From contig JAFLBB010000026.1 in NCBI GenBank assembly GCA_017304135.1, positions 1 through 64,000 on the forward strand: a stretch of DNA of 64,000 nucleotides. Direction: 5' to 3'. Under the pieces are notes generated by a model. The model worked only from the letters and a program-made list of their open reading frames with translations, did no database searches and was not told the DNA's origin. Of this stretch, positions 21,183-30,019 are shown in pieces (the first letter of the stretch is position 1; the number at the start of each line of letters is the position of its first letter). Position numbers and translations under genes: made by a program. Source of the stretch: Acidobacteriota bacterium (GTDB taxonomy: Bacteria; Acidobacteriota; Terriglobia; Bryobacterales; Bryobacteraceae).

Positions 21183-21814
21183 CGCTGGATGCGCTCGGCG
21201 TGAAACCAGAGTTGGACATCGAAGGGGACTCGATCTTTCGCCTTCACGCCCAGTGCCCGCAATTGCGCGAAGAACGGTAGCCCGCCTGCGTTCATCACCA
21301 GCGCCTTCTCCGCGCTCGCCACGCGCAACCGCCAGCCCTCAGCGGCGAAGGCGGCCCGTATCTCCTCATAGAGCTTGCCCTCTTCCAACGCCCGCGCCAC
21401 CCACGCCTCGCGCCCTCCTTTCGCGGGCCGCCCCGTGCGGGCGCTCCAATCCCTGGCCCGCTTAGCCGCCGTGGCCACACGCACGCCCAGCGCGTAGTCG
21501 CGAGCCCCGTCGGGAACCAGGCGGCCCCAGGACAGCGCGCGGAATTTCTGCATCACGACGGGCTCTTCCATTGCCCTGCGCAGCAGCGCTCGCAGCATCG
21601 GCGCCTGCCCCGCCAGATCGCGCGCGCAGTCAGACCGGTGGCGAATCACGCCCGCGTTCAGCTCGCTTTCATATAGGGTCCAGGTGATCCGGCAATCGCC
21701 CTCCATAATCGTGAGCTGTGTCTCATGCAACGCCGCGTCACGGGCCACCTGTACTTGTCCGTGTGAGGTTGTCCCTATCCCCGCCGAGAGCACCGCGAGC
21801 AACAACTTTCGCAT
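21176..21814 (-). CDS. small secreted protein of unknown function
   Basis: A 212-residue protein with a short signal peptide (MRKLLLAVLSAGIGTTSHGQ). Two cysteines (EGDCRITW and RSDCARDL) may form a disulfide outside the cytoplasm. The remainder is Ala/Arg-rich and helical, with no family I recognise. The frame extends upstream, but ATG at 21812-21814 is the start that gives a signal sequence. It lies between the sulfatase and the first glycoside-hydrolase-like gene but on the other strand, so a shared role is not implied. Confidence 0.65.
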   Translation of the reverse strand: MRKLLLAVLSAGIGTTSHGQVQVARDAALHETQLTIMEGDCRITWTLYESELNAGVIRHRSDCARDLAGQAPMLRALLRRAMEEPVVMQKFRALSWGRLVPDGARDYALGVRVATAAKRARDWSARTGRPAKGGREAWVARALEEGKLYEEIRAAFAAEGWRLRVASAEKALVMNAGGLPFFAQLRALGVKAKDRVPFDVQLWFHAERIQRQ

Positions 21815-21881
21815 CCACCAGAATTCTTCCACACCGCACCACACCGCTGCGACCCCATACGTTTTGTGATCAGCTATTCGC

Positions 21882-24047
21882 ATGCACACGCGCCGCGACT
21901 TCCTCGCACAGACCGCGCTCGCCACCGCCACTGCCGCGCAAACGCCCTCCGCCGCGGCCCCCTGGTACAACCGCCCCATGCGATGGGCCCAGCTCACGCT
22001 CGTTGAAGACGACCCCGGCAACTACGACCCCAACTTCTGGCTCGACTATTTCCGGCGCACGCACTCCGATGCCGCTTGCCTCTCCGCCGGCGGCTGCGTC
22101 GCCTACTATCCGACGAAGGTTCCCCTGCACTACCGCAGCAAGTTCCTCGACGATCGCGATTCGTTCGGCGAACTCGTCGCCGGCTGCCGCAAGCTCGGCA
22201 TGAACGTCGTCGCCCGCACCGATCCGCATGCCGCCCATCAGGACGTCTACGATGCCCATCCCGATTGGATCGCCGTCGAAGCCAACGGTAAACCGCGCCG
22301 CCATTGGGCCGACCCCACGCTCTGGGTCACTTGCGGCCTCGGTCCCTACAACTTCGAGTTCATGACCGAAGTGACGCGCGAAATCATGACGCTCTATCGC
22401 GTCGACGGCATCTTCTCCAATCGCTGGGACGGCTCCGGCATGTGTTACTGCCGCCATTGCCAGCAGAACTTCCGCGCCTTCAGCGGCCTCGAACTGCCGC
22501 GCACCGAAGACCCGCGCCACGAAGCGCGCCGCCAGTACATCGTCTGGCGGCAGAAGCGCCTCTTCGATCTCTGGCATCTATGGGACGGCGAAATCAAGAA
22601 GATCAACCCCAACGCCGCATTCATCGCCAACGCCGGCGGCGGTGCGCTCAGCGATCTCGACATGAAGACCATCGGCGAGCTTGCGCCCACGCTCTTTGCC
22701 GACCGCCAGGCGCGCCGAGGCCTCATGCCCCCCTGGACCAATGGCAAGAACGGCAAGGAATACGGCGCCACACTCGGCAACAAGGCCATCGCCGGCATCT
22801 TCAGCATGGGCGTCGAAGAGCAATACCGCTGGAAGGACTCCGTGCAGGGCGCCGGCGAGATCCGCCTCTGGGTGGCCGACGGCATCGCTCACAACCTGCG
22901 CCCGTGGTTCACCAAGTTCAACGGCAAGGTGATTGACCACCGCTGGATCAAGGTGGTTGAAGACATCTACACCTGGCACCATCGCAACGAACGCTACCTT
23001 CGCAACGAACACTCGCTCGCCCGCGTGGCGCTGGTCTATTCGCAGCAGACGGCTTCTTTCTATGGTGGCGAAAGGGCGCGCGCGAAGGTGGAGGATCATG
23101 CCCTCGGCTATTATCAAGCGCTCGTCGAAGCGCGCGTGCCGTTCGACATGGTGCACGACCACTTGCTCGAACCTGCCCGCCTCTCGCCCTACCGCACGCT
23201 CATTCTGCCCAACATTGCCGCGCTTTCCGATGCCCAGTGCCGGCAGTTGACGCAATTCGTGGAGGCGGGTGGCAACCTCATCGCCACGCACGAAACCTCG
23301 CTCTACGACGAGTGGGGTCGCCCGCGCCGCGATTTCGGACTGGCGAATCTCTTTGGCGCACGCTACGAGGGGCGCGTCGAGCAGCGTGTCCAAAATTCCT
23401 ATCTCAACGTCGACAAGGATCCACGCTCAGGCCGGTTCCACCCACTCGTGCGCGGACTTGAAGACGCCACGCGCATCGTGAACGGCGCGGGTTGGGTTCA
23501 TGTCGCGCCCACCACGCCGCTCGATGCAGTGCCGCTTACGCTGGTTCCCTCCTACCCGGACCTGCCCATGGAGCAGGTCTTCCCGCGTGTGCCTCGCACG
23601 ACCACGCCGGGCGTCTACATGCGTCAGGTGGGCCGTGGTCGCGTTGTCTACTTTCCCTTCGATCTCGACCGCACCTTCTGGGAAGTGCTCGCACCCGACC
23701 ACGGCCTGCTGCTTCGCAACGCCCTCGCCTGGGCGCACAACGAACCGCAACCGCTCATCGTCGAAGGCAAGGGCGTGCTCGATGTCTCGCTCTGGCAGCA
23801 GAAGGACTCCCTCGCCGCGCATCTGGTGAATCTCACCAACCCGATGATGATGAAAGGGCCCGTGCGCGAGATCATTCCCTCGCCCCCGCAAACGGCCCGC
23901 ATCCGCCTGCCCGAGGGACGCCGCGCGCGGCGCGTGCAGTTCCTCGTGAGCGGCAAGCCCGCGCGGCATCGCATAGCCAATGGCGTTATCACCGTCGAGG
24001 TGCCTCCGCTCGGCGTCCATGAAGTGATTGCCGTCGATCTTGCCTAA
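21882..24047 (+). CDS. Tat-signalled glycoside-hydrolase-like protein (GHL6 type with beta-galactosidase trimerisation-like domain)
   Basis: A 721-residue protein. An RR signal (TRRDFLAQTALATATAAQ) is followed by a TIM-barrel-like domain (about residues 30-370) of the hypothetical-glycoside-hydrolase type; it contains VDGIFSNRWDGSGMCYCRHC, where the CxCxxC group may bind metal. A flavodoxin-like domain resembling the trimerisation domain of GH42 beta-galactosidases follows (about 390-590, TLILPNIAALSDAQCRQL, VEAGGNLIATHETSLYDEWG), then a C-terminal beta-domain. A substrate cannot be assigned. It is 9 bases upstream of a shorter paralogue and probably co-transcribed with it. Confidence 0.8.
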   Translation: MHTRRDFLAQTALATATAAQTPSAAAPWYNRPMRWAQLTLVEDDPGNYDPNFWLDYFRRTHSDAACLSAGGCVAYYPTKVPLHYRSKFLDDRDSFGELVAGCRKLGMNVVARTDPHAAHQDVYDAHPDWIAVEANGKPRRHWADPTLWVTCGLGPYNFEFMTEVTREIMTLYRVDGIFSNRWDGSGMCYCRHCQQNFRAFSGLELPRTEDPRHEARRQYIVWRQKRLFDLWHLWDGEIKKINPNAAFIANAGGGALSDLDMKTIGELAPTLFADRQARRGLMPPWTNGKNGKEYGATLGNKAIAGIFSMGVEEQYRWKDSVQGAGEIRLWVADGIAHNLRPWFTKFNGKVIDHRWIKVVEDIYTWHHRNERYLRNEHSLARVALVYSQQTASFYGGERARAKVEDHALGYYQALVEARVPFDMVHDHLLEPARLSPYRTLILPNIAALSDAQCRQLTQFVEAGGNLIATHETSLYDEWGRPRRDFGLANLFGARYEGRVEQRVQNSYLNVDKDPRSGRFHPLVRGLEDATRIVNGAGWVHVAPTTPLDAVPLTLVPSYPDLPMEQVFPRVPRTTTPGVYMRQVGRGRVVYFPFDLDRTFWEVLAPDHGLLLRNALAWAHNEPQPLIVEGKGVLDVSLWQQKDSLAAHLVNLTNPMMMKGPVREIIPSPPQTARIRLPEGRRARRVQFLVSGKPARHRIANGVITVEVPPLGVHEVIAVDLA

Positions 24048-24056
24048 GGAGCCGCC

Positions 24057-26033
24057 ATGCGCAACCGCCTCATTGCCGCTTTGCTCTGCCCCCTCGCTGT
24101 GTGCGCCCAGGAAGGCTGGTGGATGACCGAGCCGATCCGCTGGGTCCAAACCAATCTTCGCCAGGTGGACGCCACGCTCGATGCGGCACATCATGCGCAA
24201 CAGCTCGCCGATATGCGCGCCACCGTCTGCCTGATGGGCATGGGCGGCATTGCCGCCTACTATCCCACGGCGGCCGAATTTCACTACGCCAGCCCGCAAC
24301 TTCCTCCAGGCCGCGACATGTTTGGCGACTTCGTGCGCGAAGCCCACGCACGCAAGATCCGGGTCGTTGGCCGCTACGACCTCAGCAAGACGCGCAAAGA
24401 GGTGTTCGATGCCCATCCTGAGTGGTTTTTCCGCCAGCGCAACGGCGAGCCCGTCATCTACAACGGCCTCTATTCGACGTGCATCAACGGCGGCTACTAT
24501 CGCACGCAGGCCATGAAGATCCTCGCCGAAGGCCTCGAGAAGTACGACGTCGACGGCCTCTTCTTCAATATGTTCGGCAACCAGGCGCGCGACTACAGCG
24601 GCCGCTATGTCGGCCTCTGCCACTGCGACAACTGCCGCCGCCTCTACCGCGCGCAAACGGGCAAAGAGATCCCCGAGATGCCCGATGACGACTACCGCAA
24701 ATTCATGTTCACCTCGTCGCGCGAAGTGGCCGCCGCCATCGGCGCACTCATCCGTTCGAAGCGCCCGCGCGCCGGCTACTTCAACTACATCCAGGAACAC
24801 ACCGACGGCATCATGTCGGAATCGAACACGGCCATCGCTCGCCCGCTGCCGCTGTGGCCTTACTCGGCAAGCGATCGCGTGAACCGCGCCCGCAACAGCC
24901 AGCCGTCGAAAATGAGCGTGAATCTCAACATGCAGTTCGTTGACTACTGGTGGCGCTTTGCCACGGTCCCTTCGGGCGAGATCGCGTTGCGCTCCTGGCA
25001 AAGCATCGCTCACGGCGGTGCGCTCACCTTCGAAGTGAACGGCACGCTTGATCAACAGGACCGCCAGGCGCTCGAAACCGCCAAGCCCATCTTCCGCTGG
25101 GTGGCCGGGCACGAACAGTTCTACGCGGGCCAGTCGAGCGCCGCCCGCGTGCTGCTGCTCGGCGCGCCGGCAGGCACGGGCCGCACCTATAGCGAAGAGC
25201 CCTATCGCGGGGCGTTCCGGTTGCTGAGCGAAGAGCACATTCCTTTCGCCGTTTCCGACAACATGGATTGGCTCGGCAAACGCGCGTTCGATCTCGTCGT
25301 GGCCACCGATTGGGCGCCCGCCGAATTGCGCGGCTATGTCGAGGCCGGTGGCAACGTGTTACTGCTCTCGGCTGCCGCGCCGGAGTTCGACATCGCGCCG
25401 GTGGTGCGCACCACACCCGACCTTCGCGGCTACATCCGCATCCGCGACCACGCTTCCTTTCCCTCGCTTCGCGAAGCCGATCTTGTCATGCTCACGGGAC
25501 CGTTCACCGAAGTCAGTGCCTCGCCGGGGGCGCCCTCCGGCGCGCCGCTCACGCTCATCCCGCCCTCTCTCTTCGGTCCGCCAGAATTCGTGCACATCGA
25601 CATGAAGGACACAGATACGCCGGCCATCGTCACGCGCCAATTGGGGAAAGGAACCGTCACCTGGCTGCCGTGGAATCTTGCCGGTATGTATCAACGCCTC
25701 AGCCTGCCCGCGCACGCGGCGCTGTTCGGCGATCTTGTGCGTACGCTCCACCCGCGACGCCAGTTGGAAACCAACGCCCACCCGCTCGTTGAGATGTCGC
25801 TCATGCGCCAGAAGGGCCGCACACTGCTCCACCTGATCAACCTGAGCGGTCATTCGCAGACGGCCTACTTCGCGCCCGTGCCGATGAATGGTATCGAGGT
25901 GCGTCTCGAAGGCGCCTTCACCTCGGCCCGCGCGCAACGCACACCGGCGCGCCTCCCCATCAAGAGCGCCGCCGGCTACTCCACCTTCACCGTCCCGCGT
26001 CTGGCCGACTACGAACTCGTTGTTCTCGAATAG
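24057..26033 (+). CDS. secreted paralogue of the preceding glycoside-hydrolase-like protein
   Basis: A 658-residue protein with a Sec-type signal (MRNRLIAALLCPLAVCAQ) rather than the twin-arginine signal of its neighbour. It shares the same layout: barrel-like domain with IRWVQTNLRQVD, GGIAAYYPTAAEFHY and the Cys group GLCHCDNCRRLYRAQTGKEIP, then a trimerisation-like domain containing YVEAGGNVLLLSA, and a C-terminal beta-domain. TAAGGAG sits 5 bases before the ATG. The tandem pair looks like an old duplication with diverged export routes. The end lies only 3 bases from the end of the converging 26037-27275 gene, with no terminator between. Confidence 0.8.
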   Translation: MRNRLIAALLCPLAVCAQEGWWMTEPIRWVQTNLRQVDATLDAAHHAQQLADMRATVCLMGMGGIAAYYPTAAEFHYASPQLPPGRDMFGDFVREAHARKIRVVGRYDLSKTRKEVFDAHPEWFFRQRNGEPVIYNGLYSTCINGGYYRTQAMKILAEGLEKYDVDGLFFNMFGNQARDYSGRYVGLCHCDNCRRLYRAQTGKEIPEMPDDDYRKFMFTSSREVAAAIGALIRSKRPRAGYFNYIQEHTDGIMSESNTAIARPLPLWPYSASDRVNRARNSQPSKMSVNLNMQFVDYWWRFATVPSGEIALRSWQSIAHGGALTFEVNGTLDQQDRQALETAKPIFRWVAGHEQFYAGQSSAARVLLLGAPAGTGRTYSEEPYRGAFRLLSEEHIPFAVSDNMDWLGKRAFDLVVATDWAPAELRGYVEAGGNVLLLSAAAPEFDIAPVVRTTPDLRGYIRIRDHASFPSLREADLVMLTGPFTEVSASPGAPSGAPLTLIPPSLFGPPEFVHIDMKDTDTPAIVTRQLGKGTVTWLPWNLAGMYQRLSLPAHAALFGDLVRTLHPRRQLETNAHPLVEMSLMRQKGRTLLHLINLSGHSQTAYFAPVPMNGIEVRLEGAFTSARAQRTPARLPIKSAAGYSTFTVPRLADYELVVLE

Positions 26034-26036
26034 CCG

Positions 26037-27275
26037 CTACCGCTGCGCCGCGCCGCTGCGGCCCATGATCGGCCACACGTCCACTATCTGATCGCCCTTG
26101 GCGATGTAGTAGCGGTCGTAGCAGTTCGTGCTCATGTCGAGATTGCTGCAGTAGATCTCCAGCCGGTCGCCGACCTTCAACTCGCCGCCGCCGTCCTTCC
26201 AACGCAGAATGCCGTACTCGGCGCCCTGCCGGTCCACCTGCAGCCACGACATGCCCTTCACCTGATCCGTCGTCTGGATCATCGCCTTGTTGCCGTAATC
26301 GATGGTCACTTGCCCCGCATGATGCTTGCTGTCGACGGTCACCAGCACCGACATGGCGTTGTCAAAGTCGCTGTAGACCTGCTCGTCTGATTTCCCACCA
26401 ATGCGCCGGTAGATGGAATCCATGAACACATAGGAGCCGCACTCGAGCTCAGTGAGCCCAAGTTCGTGGTCCATGTTGTAGGTGCCCGTCGAGCCGCCGC
26501 TCACGATGCCCACCGGCAGCCCGGCCTTTTTGGCCAGCGCCACCGTTTCCTGAACGCCCGAGAGATCATCGGCCGATTTCTTTCGCCGCGCGGCGAAGCC
26601 CTTCGTATGCGAGGCGCCGCCCGAGTAGGCCATGAAACCTTCGAGCGCCATGTGCTTCGATGAGTGAATCTTCTGCGCCAACTCCAGCGCCGGTTTGCCG
26701 TTGGCGATGCCCTGCCGCGTCAGCCCTGCGTAGACAGCCACCGCCACGCGGCACTTCACCTTGGCCGCGCCCGCTGCCTCTTCCACCTGGTCGGCCACGC
26801 GCGGATCGTCGATCACAAACATAAACGTCGGATCGCGTTTCGACAGCGCCACTGCCCGCAGCAGGTTGTTCATGCTCGCGGGCTGCTTGGTCCACAGCAC
26901 GCCCTTGATGCCCGAGTTCGACATCAATTCGGACTCGGCAATCGTTGCCGTGGTCACACCAATCGCGCCCAGCGCCACCTGCCGCTTGGCCACGTCGACG
27001 CTCTTGTGCACCTTCACGTGCGGCCGCAGCAGAATCGGCGAGGCCTTCGCGCTCGTGGCCATCGTCCTCAGGTTCTTCTCGAAGAGGTCGATGTCCACCA
27101 CCATGCTCGGCGTGGGCAGCACGTCCTTCGTCATGCCGCGGAAGTCCTTCCGCGCGATGCGCTGCTCAAGCTCCGCGTACGGATACCCCTTTGCATCGGC
27201 GCGCGCCACGCGAGCGGCGGCCCCCATCGCGAGGCCCGTGGCCCCGGCGGCAATGAACTGTCGGCGTGAAGTCAT
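26037..27275 (-). CDS. Tat-signalled PLP-dependent alanine-racemase-fold protein (D-threonine aldolase / D-serine dehydratase-like)
   Basis: A 412-residue protein of the fold-type III PLP family. The signal is SRRQFIAAGATGLAMGAAA. The PLP-binding lysine is Lys88 in LRPHVKVHKS. The GGSTG phosphate-binding element is present (GIVSGGSTGTYN). Known relatives bind a metal through His-x-Cys or His-x-Asp near the C-terminus. Here the matching site reads SNLDMSTN, so His is replaced by Asn378 while Asp380 fits; the usual EEHG element also reads AEYG. It is the last gene of an operon with the DegT aminotransferase and the Gfo/Idh/MocA protein. Substrate and reaction are unknown. Confidence 0.85.
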   Translation of the reverse strand: MTSRRQFIAAGATGLAMGAAARVARADAKGYPYAELEQRIARKDFRGMTKDVLPTPSMVVDIDLFEKNLRTMATSAKASPILLRPHVKVHKSVDVAKRQVALGAIGVTTATIAESELMSNSGIKGVLWTKQPASMNNLLRAVALSKRDPTFMFVIDDPRVADQVEEAAGAAKVKCRVAVAVYAGLTRQGIANGKPALELAQKIHSSKHMALEGFMAYSGGASHTKGFAARRKKSADDLSGVQETVALAKKAGLPVGIVSGGSTGTYNMDHELGLTELECGSYVFMDSIYRRIGGKSDEQVYSDFDNAMSVLVTVDSKHHAGQVTIDYGNKAMIQTTDQVKGMSWLQVDRQGAEYGILRWKDGGGELKVGDRLEIYCSNLDMSTNCYDRYYIAKGDQIVDVWPIMGRSGAAQR

Positions 27276-27341
27276 GCGTCCACTCTCCTTGGTTCGTACA
27301 GGATACCGCCCCCAGGGTGGACGCTGCTCACCAGCCTCGCC

Positions 27342-28661
27342 TCAGGCCTTCAGCGCCGCCCCATGCACCTTGCGGAATGCCGCGATCACGTCGTCCGTAT
27401 CCCGCCTGGTGAATTTCGGATCCATGGCAACGCCGGCAAAACGGCTCAGGATGTCGAGCGTCTTCGGGCACGCCTCGGCCCCATAGCGGATCGCCTTGCC
27501 GCGCGGTGAGGTGAACGACGGCCATGCCGGATGCACTGTTGTCTTGCTCTCAATGTATGGCTGCACCGGCAGGATCACCGAGCCCGACGGCGGACGCGCC
27601 GGCACGTTCTCGGCCCGCATCAGCTCCATGAATCTGTCGCGCTGCCGTTGCGAGGCGAAGCCCGCGAACACAGCCGTGCCGATGTCGCCTTCCACATCGT
27701 TGCGCAGCCGCGTTGTGAGCCCCGGCAAATCGGCGATGCCCGCGTAGACCCGCGCCGCGTTCGCGCGCACCCCGCCCACGATCTTGTCCAACTTGCGCAA
27801 CTGCGCCAATAAGACGCCGCCGCTGAACTCATTCATGCGGAAGTTCGTCCCCACAAACGGGCTCAGTTGCGGCTTGCCCACCCACTGCTCATGCGGCGCG
27901 CGGAAGCCTCCCACATCGTGGAACCGCGCCGCGCGCTCGAGCAGCAGCGGATCGCTCGTCACCACCGCGCCGCCCTCGCCGGCCGTGATCGACTTGTTCA
28001 ATTGCAGGCTATAGATTCCGATATCGCCCATCGAGCCCAGCGGCTTGCCCTTGTAGCTGCCGCCCACGCTCTGTGCGCAATCCTCCAGCACCTTCACTTT
28101 GCGCCGCCGCGCCACTTCCAACACGCGGTCCATGTTGGCCGGCATCCCTTGCAGGTGCACCGCCATCACGGCTTTCGTGCGCGGCGTGATCTTGCGTTCC
28201 AAATCCTCAGGGTCGATGTCGAATGACTCGTCGATCTCGGCGAACACGGGCAGCGCCCCGGCCAGCACAATCGCCGCATAGCAGGAATGCCACGTCCAGG
28301 CCGGCAACACGACCTCATCGCCCGGCCCCACCTCAAGCGCTGCCATGGCGCACTGCAGCGCCGCCGTGCCTGAGGTCACCGCCAGCGCATACTTCGCTCC
28401 CATGCGCGCGGCGAACTCCTTCTCAAACGTGGCCACCTTGTCCGGCGCCTGGCGGCCCGTGCCATACCAGCGGAACGGCCGCCGCGTCTCCAGCACGTTC
28501 AGTAACTGCTCGCGCTCCTCGTCGCCATAGAACTGCGTGCCCCAATAGCCCGCATTCAATGGCTCGGTCCTCACCGGCGCGCCGCCTTCGGCCGCCAGCG
28601 CCGGCGCGGCGCTCAATCCCGCCGCCGCGCTTGCCACCACGAAGTGTCTGCGATTCACCAT
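27342..28661 (-). CDS. Tat-signalled DegT/DnrJ/EryC1-type aminotransferase
   Basis: A 439-residue PLP enzyme of the family that aminates keto-sugars. The catalytic lysine is in YSLQLNKSITAGEGGAV; the PLP-contact regions SGTAALQCAMAAL and ALPVFAEIDESFDIDPEDLE are typical. Unusually, the N-terminus is a twin-arginine signal (MVNRRHFVVASAAAGLSAAPALA), so the protein should leave the cytoplasm folded with its cofactor. ATG at 28659-28661 is chosen because GGGGAGGT lies 5 bases upstream; the longer frame adds no signal features. It is 13 bases downstream of the Gfo/Idh/MocA gene and 66 bases upstream of the alanine-racemase-fold gene. Confidence 0.88.
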   Translation of the reverse strand: MVNRRHFVVASAAAGLSAAPALAAEGGAPVRTEPLNAGYWGTQFYGDEEREQLLNVLETRRPFRWYGTGRQAPDKVATFEKEFAARMGAKYALAVTSGTAALQCAMAALEVGPGDEVVLPAWTWHSCYAAIVLAGALPVFAEIDESFDIDPEDLERKITPRTKAVMAVHLQGMPANMDRVLEVARRRKVKVLEDCAQSVGGSYKGKPLGSMGDIGIYSLQLNKSITAGEGGAVVTSDPLLLERAARFHDVGGFRAPHEQWVGKPQLSPFVGTNFRMNEFSGGVLLAQLRKLDKIVGGVRANAARVYAGIADLPGLTTRLRNDVEGDIGTAVFAGFASQRQRDRFMELMRAENVPARPPSGSVILPVQPYIESKTTVHPAWPSFTSPRGKAIRYGAEACPKTLDILSRFAGVAMDPKFTRRDTDDVIAAFRKVHGAALKA

Positions 28662-28674
28662 GACCCACCTCCCC

Positions 28675-29844
28675 TTACATATCGTTCCGGCCGTCATACG
28701 GCGTCGCTGACGCCATCATCTCGTCCCACGTCACCACGCGTTCGCGCGCCGCCGCCATGCGCCCCAGAATGCCCGTGTAGTTGGATTGCGCTGACTCGGC
28801 GCCGTTGTTCAACACCGGGTTTCCCGCTTTCACGGCCTGAATGAAGTCCTTGATGTTCTGGATCGCCCCGCCGGTGAATGTGTTGTCCTTCTCACTGCCA
28901 TTCCAGGGCTGCTCTCCGGTGATCCGCACAAAGCCGTTGTAATGCGCGTCGCATGTTCCGGCCGAGCCATACAACCGCATGCACAGATCGCTGTAGCCCT
29001 TGGTGAATTGCACGCTGCTGAAATCCACCTTCACGCCGCGGTCAAACCAATAGGTCACCTGGTAGACATCGGAGACGTCGCCCACTTTGCGCACCATCTG
29101 CCCGCAGGTGCCGATGGCCTTCAGCGGATGCCCCTTCAGATACCAGCAGCCGACGTCGAGCACGTGCACGTTCTGCTCCACGATGATGTCGCCCGAAAGC
29201 TTCTTCGAATGGAGCCACCCCTTCACCTCGGCCATCTTCGCGTCGAGTCCAGTGGTTTCCGGCGCGCGGTTCCGCCCAGCGTGATAGTAGATGTGGCCGA
29301 ACACCGGGTCGCCGATACCGCCGTTGTGCACGCGCGAAACAGCTTCCTTAAACACGTCGCGGTTGCGCGTCTGGAAGTCGACCAGGAAGTTCAGCTTCTT
29401 CTTCGCCGCCAGTTCGGAAGCCTGCACGAAACGCTTGGTGCCAGGCACATCGCTGGCCACAGGCTTGGCGCAGTAGACGTGCTTGCCCGCCTCCACCGCC
29501 GCCATCGCATGGTCCGGGTGAAAGTAGGGCGGCGACTCGATCACCACCGCATCCACATTCTGCTTCACCATCTCGCGGAAGCCGTCAAGCCCCACGAACG
29601 AGCGTTTCTCGCTCACCCCGAACTTCTCGCGAAACGCAGCCAGCGGCGGTTCGAACGCATCGGCAATCGCCGTCACCTTGGCGCCCGTCTGCTCCAGAAA
29701 GTGTCCCGTGATCCACACGCCGCGATTGCCGCAGCCGATCAACCCGAGCTCCGGCGTCGAGTTGGCCTGCGAGCCAAAGGCGGTTTCGGGCCGCAATATC
29801 AGAAGGCCTGCTCCTGTTTCCAAAAATGCCCGGCGATTGCTCAT
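28675..29844 (-). CDS. Tat-signalled Gfo/Idh/MocA-family oxidoreductase
   Basis: A 389-residue NAD(P)-dependent oxidoreductase family member with an RR signal (MSNRRAFLETGAGLLIL). The Rossmann start is GLIGCGNRGVWITG and the AGKHVYCAKPVASDV segment corresponds to the family EKP motif, here with Ala in place of Glu. Family members oxidise sugars or act on glycosides using tightly bound NAD. GGGAGAG lies 5 bases before ATG 29842-29844. It is the first gene of the minus-strand operon with the aminotransferase and the alanine-racemase-fold protein, and is divergent from the DUF362 operon. Confidence 0.88.
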   Translation of the reverse strand: MSNRRAFLETGAGLLILRPETAFGSQANSTPELGLIGCGNRGVWITGHFLEQTGAKVTAIADAFEPPLAAFREKFGVSEKRSFVGLDGFREMVKQNVDAVVIESPPYFHPDHAMAAVEAGKHVYCAKPVASDVPGTKRFVQASELAAKKKLNFLVDFQTRNRDVFKEAVSRVHNGGIGDPVFGHIYYHAGRNRAPETTGLDAKMAEVKGWLHSKKLSGDIIVEQNVHVLDVGCWYLKGHPLKAIGTCGQMVRKVGDVSDVYQVTYWFDRGVKVDFSSVQFTKGYSDLCMRLYGSAGTCDAHYNGFVRITGEQPWNGSEKDNTFTGGAIQNIKDFIQAVKAGNPVLNNGAESAQSNYTGILGRMAAARERVVTWDEMMASATPYDGRNDM

Positions 29845-30004
29845 GAAGGCTCTCCCTCGCCGCGCGCGGCGCGGCTTCAGTATGTTCAGCATCACCATAC
29901 AGCCATCGCGCCGGGAAGGGAAGCGGGCTCAAGTTGTACGAAATCGTCAAGTAAGCCCGCGCAAATCCGCACAAAAGGGCATGGGATTTCAGCGCGCGCA
30001 ACTA

Positions 30005-30010
30005 TATACT
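30005..30010 (+). promoter_or_regulatory. -10-like box TATACT for the DUF362 operon
   Basis: TATACT ends 9 bases before the ATG at 30020 and no Shine-Dalgarno lies between, so transcription should start within a few bases of the codon. The 175-base divergent region (29845-30019) should also hold the promoter of the Gfo/Idh/MocA operon on the minus strand; no clear box was found for it. Confidence 0.45.
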
Positions 30011-30019
30011 GAACTTGCC

